Assembly (NCBI GenBank): GCA_020859645.1
Contig: JAJBVU010000007.1
Coordinates: forward strand, 1-10,905
Direction of reading: 5' to 3'
DNA length: 10,905 nt
Source: Eubacterium sp.
Lineage (GTDB): Bacteria; Bacillota; Clostridia; Lachnospirales; CAG-274
The position numbers were made by a program, and so were the translations under genes. This document shows, in pieces, positions 6,106 to 10,905 of this stretch (position 1 is the first letter of the stretch; every line of letters begins with the position of its first letter). Below the pieces are notes generated by a model that searched no databases, had not been told where the DNA came from, and saw only the letters and a program-made list of their open reading frames with translations.

Positions 6106-9100
6106 TAACGCTCACGCTCCTTTCAGGCTGCATATAGGCTGTTCCCGTAACCTCCGCAAAGGCTTTCATCTTTGCTTCCTCGTCGGTCATACCTGTTTCC
6201 ATACATTTTCTTATTTCAAGAGTAACCTTCTTATATGTTTCGGGGATAACCTTAACAAAGTTTTTAACCTCTTTGTCCCAGTTATCCAAAAGGTATTTTG
6301 CCCTCTTGCTGCCTGTATATTTAAGATGATTTTCAATCATTGTTTTAAGCTCGGCAATATTTTCGCCGTCAAGCTCTTCTATAAGAACAAGCTCCTTGTT
6401 GCACTTCTTTTCAAAGTCGCCATAGTTATAAACATAGGCTACACCGCCGGACATACCTGCGCCGAAGTTTCTGCCTGTTTTGCCTAAAACAGCAACCTTT
6501 CCGCCGGTCATATATTCGCAGCCGTGCTGACCTACGCCCTCAACAACTGCGGTTATGCCTGAGTTTCTGACACAGAAACGCTCCCCTGCAACGCCGTTTA
6601 TGTAGGCTTCGCCGTAAATTGCGCCGTAGAAGGCTACATTGCCTATGATTACGTTTTCGGAAGCCTCAAAGGTTGCGTCCTCGGGAGGAACAACTATAAT
6701 TTTTCCGCCGGAAAGACCCTTTCCGATGTAGTCATTTGAGTCGCCTACAAGCTTCATTGTTACGCCGTGTGTCTGGAATGCTCCGAAGGACTGACCTGCC
6801 GAGCCTACAAAGGTAAGATTAATTGTGTCGTCGGGCAAGCCCTTAGCACCGTAAACCTTTGTAATTTCCCCTGAAAGAATAGTGCCCACAACTCTGTTTA
6901 TGTTGGTTATTTTAAGAGATGTGTTTACCTTCTTTCCGCTCTTAATAGCGGAGTCCGAAAGTCTTACAAGTGCATTTACGTCAATAGACTTTTCAAGACC
7001 GTGATCCTGCTTCATTGTGCAGTATCTTTCGTTATCGTTTGAACAAATCTTAGGCTGATAAAGAAGGTCGGTTAAGTCTACTCCCGCAGCCTTCCAATAG
7101 TCAATACGTCTGGGAACAAGCTTTTCAACGTGACCTATAAGACCGTTGACTGTTTTAACGCCTATTTTAGCCATCCATTCACGGAGATCCTGAGCGATGA
7201 ACTTCATAAAGTTTTCAACGTATTCGGGCTTTCCGCAGAATTTAGCCCTGAGCTTAGGGTTCTGTGTGGCAACGCCTACGGGGCAGGTGTCAAGGTTGCA
7301 CACTCTCATCATTACACAGCCCATTGAAATAAGGGGACCTGTGGCAAAACCGAATTCCTCTGCGCCTAAAAGTGCAGCAACTAAAACGTCACGGCCTGTT
7401 AAAAGCTTTCCGTCTGTTTCTATGGTAACTCTGTTTCTTAAGTTGTTCATCAAAAGCGCCTGATGAGTTTCGGCAACGCCTAACTCCCATGGCAAGCCCG
7501 TATGTCTTACGGAGGTTCTGGGTGCTGCGCCTGTTCCGCCGTCATAGCCCGAAATAAGTATAACGTCAGCCAAGCCCTTAGCAACACCTACCGCAACAGT
7601 ACCTACACCGGCTTCGGAAACAAGCTTAACCGAAATTCTTGCGTTTGTGTTTGCATTTTTAAGGTCGTGTATAAGCTGAGCCAAGTCCTCGATTGAGTAA
7701 ATGTCATGGTGAGGGGGCGGTGAAATAAGGGATACACCGGGGGTTGAGTGTCTCGACTTTGCAATCCATGGGTAAACCTTCTTTCCCGGTAAGTGTCCGC
7801 CTTCGCCGGGCTTTGCGCCCTGAGCCATCTTTATCTGAATTTCTATGGCGTTTTGAAGATAGTTTATGGTTACGCCGAATCTGCCCGAAGCAACCTGTTT
7901 GATTGCGGAGCTTCTGCTGTCGCCGTTGGGGTCTTTAATATATCTTTCGGGACGCTCGCCGCCTTCGCCTGAGTTGCTCTTGCCGCCCAAACGGTTCATA
8001 GCTACAGCCATACACTCGTGGGCTTCCTGACTTATTGAGCCGTAGGACATAGCCCCTGTCTTAAATCTCTTAACGATTGACTCAACAGGCTCAACCTCGT
8101 CTATGTTTATGGGCTTGTCAATAAGCCTTATTTTAAGCATACTTCTTATAGTTGAAAGCTGTTCGGAATAGTCGTTCATCATTTCGGCATATTCCTTATA
8201 AAGCTTATAATCCCCTGTTCTTACAGCCATTTGAAGCTTATAAACCGATTCGGGGTTGAACATATGATATTCGCCCCTGTTCTTCCATTTATATTCACCG
8301 CCTGCTTTAAGAGGCTCGTCAGCTGTTATGGGGTCAAAGGCTATGTTGTGTCTGATAGTGGTTTCCTTTTCAAGCTCAGGCATTCTTATTCCGCCGATTC
8401 TTGAAACAGTACCCGTAAAGTATTTGTCAATAAGCTCTTCGCCTAAACCCAAAGCCTCGAAAATCTGAGCACCCTGATATGACTGAATTGTGGATATGCC
8501 CATTTTAGACATAATCTTAACAATATTCTTTGTGATTATCTTCTGATAAAGCTTTGTTGACTCCTCGGGTGTTTTGTCTATATAGCCCTCCTTGTACATA
8601 TTTTCAAGAGTTTCATATACAAGATAAGGGTTAATTCCGTTAGCGCCGTAGCCTACAAGGGCTGCAAAATGGTGAACCTCTCTGGGTTCCCCTGTTTCCA
8701 AAACTATGGAAACCTTCATTCTCTTGCCTGTTTCGATTAAGTGGTGGTGCAGACCCGAAACTGCCAAAAGTGCGGGAATAGCTACCTTGTTTTGGTCAAC
8801 GCCCTTATCGGAAAGAACGAGAATGTTATATCCGTGCTTAACAGCAAGGTCGCAGGCTGCAAATGTTTCCTTCATAGCCGCTGCAAGACCGTTTTCGGCA
8901 CCTCTTATATAGAAAATAGGAATAGTCACAGCCCTGAAGCCGTCCTCGTCAAGTCCTCTCAGCTTTGCAAGCTGTTCGTTTGTCAAAATAGGTGTTTCGC
9001 TTCTTATTCTGCGGCAGTTGCTTGCTTCAGGCTCAAGAAGATTTCCCTCACCGCCGAAATAGCAGTTTGAAGATGTAACAACCTGTTCTCTTATAGCGTC

Positions 9101-10765
9101 AATAGGCGGATTTGTAACCTGAGCAAAAAGCTGCTTGAAGTAGTTATATAAAAGCTGGGGCTTTTGAGAAAATACTGCCAAGGGTGCGTCAAAGCCCATA
9201 GCCGTAATAGGGTCCTCCCCCTTATCCATCATAGCCTTAAGGGTTAAGTCAATATCCTCCCAGCTGTAGCCGAAAGCCTTTTGTCTTGTCAGCAAAGGCA
9301 GCTTTTCCTTAAACACATTTTTCTTTATTTCAAAGGGCTTAGCAACCTCTTCCAAAATTCTTGCGGAAACCTCGCCTAAATGCTCCTCGGCATATTTCGC
9401 CTTAAGGTCGTCAAGCTCACGAAGGTTTTCTTCAAGCCACTTTCCGTAGGGCTTTTCGCTGACAACCTTCTGCTTGATTTCGGCGTCGTCTATAATTCTT
9501 CCGGCAGCTGTGTCTATAAGCAGCATTTTGCCGGGACGAAGTCTTTCCTTCTTAATAATATGCTTTGAGGGTATGTTAAGAACGCCGACCTCTGAGGAAA
9601 GAACAACCATTCCGTCATCGGTTACGTAATATCTCGCCGGTCTTAAGCCATTTCTGTCAAGAGTTGCCCCCACAACAATACCGTCGGTAAAGCCTATAGC
9701 AGCGGGACCGTCCCAAGGCTCTATCATAGTAGAGTTAAATTCGTAGAAGTCTCTCTTTTCCTTTTCCATACCGCTTTCATTTTCCCAAGGCTCGGGAACA
9801 ACTGTCATAATTGCCTGGGGAAGAGAATATCCCGACAGATATAAAAGCTGAATGTAGTTGTCAAGCATAGCTGAGTCGGAGCCGTCCTCATTTACGGCAG
9901 GGAAAACCTTTTTAAGGTCATCGCCGAAATATTCAGACTTATACATATTTTCTCTTGCCTTTGACCAGTTTAAGTTGCCCCTGATGGTGTTTATTTCGCC
10001 GTTATGCATAAGGAAGCGGTTGGGGTGGGCTCTTTCCCAGTTGGGGAAGGTGTTGGTTGAAAATCTCGAGTGAACCATAGCTATCGAGGTTTTCATATCC
10101 AAATCCATAAGGTCAAGATAAAATCTGCTTACCTGTTCGGGAGTAAGCATACCCTTATATACAATAGTTCTTGAAGAAAGAGACGCAAAGTAAAAATAAT
10201 TGTCTCCTCCTCTGCAATATCTTATTTCCTTTTCGGCTCTCTTTAAAATTACAAAGAGCTTTCTTTCAAAGTCAATGCCCGGGTTGATGTTTTCGGCTCT
10301 TTCGATAAACACCTGTGAAATATGGGGCATATTTTCCTTCGCTGTTACACCTATACAGTCGGAATAACAGGGCACCTCTCTTACTCCCAAAAACTTCTGT
10401 CCTTCTTCGAGAATAATGCTCTTTAAAATATTCAGACTTCGTGTTCGTGTTTCAATATCGGGCGACAAAAAGAGCATACCTACTCCGTAATCGCCTTTTT
10501 CGGGCAGACTGATACCCTCGTTCTGACAAACCTTTTTCATAAACCCGTGAGGTATCTGTAAAAGAACCCCTGCTCCGTCGCCGGAATCCGGGTCTGAGCC
10601 TGAGCCGCCTCTGTGTTTCAGGTTTTTCAGAATTTCAATGGCGCTTGTTACCAGCTCGTGAGAAATTGTTCCGTCGATATTGGCTATAAAACCAATACCG
10701 CAGCTGTCATGTTCAAAGCGAGGGTCATAAAGCCCCTGTTTTTCAGGTAAACCATTATAAACCAC
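6098..10765 (-). CDS. gltB: Glutamate synthase (NADPH), large (alpha) subunit
   Basis: This 1555-residue protein, slightly longer than the usual ~1500-1520, hydrolyses glutamine and adds the ammonia to 2-oxoglutarate to yield glutamate. A 21-residue propeptide ends before Cys22 (FEHDSCGIGF), the Ntn-type nucleophile freed by cleavage; this length is as in Bacillus. The class II amidotransferase domain spans about 22-430, with HNGEINT around N255. A central linker domain spans about 470-780. The FMN/synthase barrel (about 850-1210) includes GYDGGTGAAP and GLPWELGVAETHQAL. The 3Fe-4S cysteines are C1150, C1156 and C1161 (C-x5-C-x4-C, ending in DTCPVG). The C-terminal GXGXG beta-helix is at about 1315-1450. 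The start is GTG, set by AAGGAGG eight bases upstream. The reading frame is intact with all key motifs present. It forms an operon with gltD, which it overlaps. Confidence 0.98.
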   Translation of the reverse strand: MVYNGLPEKQGLYDPRFEHDSCGIGFIANIDGTISHELVTSAIEILKNLKHRGGSGSDPDSGDGAGVLLQIPHGFMKKVCQNEGISLPEKGDYGVGMLFLSPDIETRTRSLNILKSIILEEGQKFLGVREVPCYSDCIGVTAKENMPHISQVFIERAENINPGIDFERKLFVILKRAEKEIRYCRGGDNYFYFASLSSRTIVYKGMLTPEQVSRFYLDLMDLDMKTSIAMVHSRFSTNTFPNWERAHPNRFLMHNGEINTIRGNLNWSKARENMYKSEYFGDDLKKVFPAVNEDGSDSAMLDNYIQLLYLSGYSLPQAIMTVVPEPWENESGMEKEKRDFYEFNSTMIEPWDGPAAIGFTDGIVVGATLDRNGLRPARYYVTDDGMVVLSSEVGVLNIPSKHIIKKERLRPGKMLLIDTAAGRIIDDAEIKQKVVSEKPYGKWLEENLRELDDLKAKYAEEHLGEVSARILEEVAKPFEIKKNVFKEKLPLLTRQKAFGYSWEDIDLTLKAMMDKGEDPITAMGFDAPLAVFSQKPQLLYNYFKQLFAQVTNPPIDAIREQVVTSSNCYFGGEGNLLEPEASNCRRIRSETPILTNEQLAKLRGLDEDGFRAVTIPIFYIRGAENGLAAAMKETFAACDLAVKHGYNILVLSDKGVDQNKVAIPALLAVSGLHHHLIETGKRMKVSIVLETGEPREVHHFAALVGYGANGINPYLVYETLENMYKEGYIDKTPEESTKLYQKIITKNIVKIMSKMGISTIQSYQGAQIFEALGLGEELIDKYFTGTVSRIGGIRMPELEKETTIRHNIAFDPITADEPLKAGGEYKWKNRGEYHMFNPESVYKLQMAVRTGDYKLYKEYAEMMNDYSEQLSTIRSMLKIRLIDKPINIDEVEPVESIVKRFKTGAMSYGSISQEAHECMAVAMNRLGGKSNSGEGGERPERYIKDPNGDSRSSAIKQVASGRFGVTINYLQNAIEIQIKMAQGAKPGEGGHLPGKKVYPWIAKSRHSTPGVSLISPPPHHDIYSIEDLAQLIHDLKNANTNARISVKLVSEAGVGTVAVGVAKGLADVILISGYDGGTGAAPRTSVRHTGLPWELGVAETHQALLMNNLRNRVTIETDGKLLTGRDVLVAALLGAEEFGFATGPLISMGCVMMRVCNLDTCPVGVATQNPKLRAKFCGKPEYVENFMKFIAQDLREWMAKIGVKTVNGLIGHVEKLVPRRIDYWKAAGVDLTDLLYQPKICSNDNERYCTMKQDHGLEKSIDVNALVRLSDSAIKSGKKVNTSLKITNINRVVGTILSGEITKVYGAKGLPDDTINLTFVGSAGQSFGAFQTHGVTMKLVGDSNDYIGKGLSGGKIIVVPPEDATFEASENVIIGNVAFYGAIYGEAYINGVAGERFCVRNSGITAVVEGVGQHGCEYMTGGKVAVLGKTGRNFGAGMSGGVAYVYNYGDFEKKCNKELVLIEELDGENIAELKTMIENHLKYTGSKRAKYLLDNWDKEVKNFVKVIPETYKKVTLEIRKCMETGMTDEEAKMKAFAEVTGTAYMQPERSVSVNG

Positions 10766-10772
10766 TGCAATT

Positions 10773-10780
10773 CCCTCCTT
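10773..10780 (-). promoter_or_regulatory. Ribosome binding site deciding the GTG start of gltB
   Basis: AAGGAGGG on the minus strand lies seven bases before GTG at 10765-10763. This start gives the expected 21-residue propeptide before Cys22. No ATG gives as good a fit. Confidence 0.85.
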
Positions 10781-10806
10781 AATAAATATCCAAAATCTTA
10801 CTTATT

Positions 10807-10832
10807 TCGTCCGGACAATCTTTGCCGAACGA
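10807..10832 (-). promoter_or_regulatory. Second hairpin in the gltB leader
   Basis: On the minus strand TCGTTCGG (10832-10825) pairs with CCGGACGA (10814-10807), eight pairs including one G-U, around the loop CAAAGATTGT. It lies six bases after the terminator-like hairpin at 10839-10865 and 26 bases before the ribosome site. The right arm sits inside the 8-base palindrome GTCCGGAC (10810-10817), so a DNA-binding site is an alternative reading. No known riboswitch class was recognised. Confidence 0.4.
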
Positions 10833-10835
10833 CAG

Positions 10836-10865
10836 AAAAAGGGACATTGAACGCCAATGTCCCTT
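10836..10865 (-). terminator. Terminator-like hairpin ahead of gltB (attenuator or end of upstream gene)
   Basis: On the minus strand AAGGGACATTG (10865-10855) and CAATGTCCCTT (10849-10839) form a perfect 11-bp stem with a five-base loop GCGTT. The stem leads into five T (10840-10836). It lies 70 bases before the gltB start. It either ends a gene beyond the right edge of the window or acts inside the glt leader as an attenuator. On the plus strand it is followed by A, not T, so it works only toward gltB. Confidence 0.7.
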
Positions 10866-10901
10866 AAAAACACATCTAAAAATATGTCAAGAATGATTAT
10901 A
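10863..10901 (-). promoter_or_regulatory. Candidate promoter elements for gltB-gltD
   Basis: Two incompatible readings exist on the minus strand. A perfect TATAAT at 10901-10896 would start RNA near 10889 and place both leader hairpins in the transcript; its -35 lies outside the window. A perfect -35 TTGACA at 10890-10885 is followed, 16 bases on, by TTTAAG (10868-10863, 4/6), which would start RNA inside the first hairpin and abolish it. The sequence alone does not decide between them. Confidence 0.4.
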
Positions 10902-10905
10902 CTAC

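Noticed and set aside
6011..6487. Plus-strand open frame of 158 codons across the gltB/gltD junction
   Set aside because: It lies opposite two conserved coding sequences. Its translation is a Cys/Phe-rich product typical of antisense shadows, and there is no ribosome site.
10810..10817. GTCCGGAC palindrome as a regulator operator
   Set aside because: Eight bases alone do not match an operator I can name, and it is partly explained by the second leader hairpin.

Overview
The window looks like chromosomal DNA from a low-to-medium GC Gram-positive anaerobe, most likely a member of the Clostridia. The grounds are AGGAGG-type ribosome sites, GTG starts, a Gram-positive style lipoprotein binding protein, and a GltB propeptide of the short Bacillus kind. 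Assignment to genus is not possible by eye. Five protein genes fill nearly all of it. No RNA gene, insertion sequence, CRISPR array or phage gene was recognised.

Layout. Positions 175-1842 (+) carry an AT-rich gene for a degenerate ankyrin-repeat protein with an N-terminal membrane or lipoprotein anchor. It converges on a three-gene polar amino acid ABC transporter operon on the minus strand: binding protein 4352-3510, permease 3444-2662, ATPase 2675-1914. A shared bidirectional terminator lies between them at 1865-1906. Upstream of the transporter, again on the minus strand, is the gltB-gltD operon (10765-6098 and 6105-4645), which encodes the two subunits of NADPH-dependent glutamate synthase (GOGAT). 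The longest non-coding stretch is 4353-4644. It holds the transporter promoter and two hairpins that probably end the glt transcript.

How the genes work together. GOGAT turns glutamine plus 2-oxoglutarate into two glutamates, and the ABC system is built to import a polar amino acid. Together they form a nitrogen-assimilation neighbourhood, although the hairpins and the separate promoter suggest two transcription units. The ankyrin protein has no evident link to nitrogen metabolism and looks accessory.

Most of the window is conventional. The points most worth checking are an alanine in place of the catalytic Walker B glutamate of the ABC ATPase, a two-hairpin leader with terminator character ahead of gltB, and the export status of the ankyrin protein. 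No clearly new multi-gene system was found.
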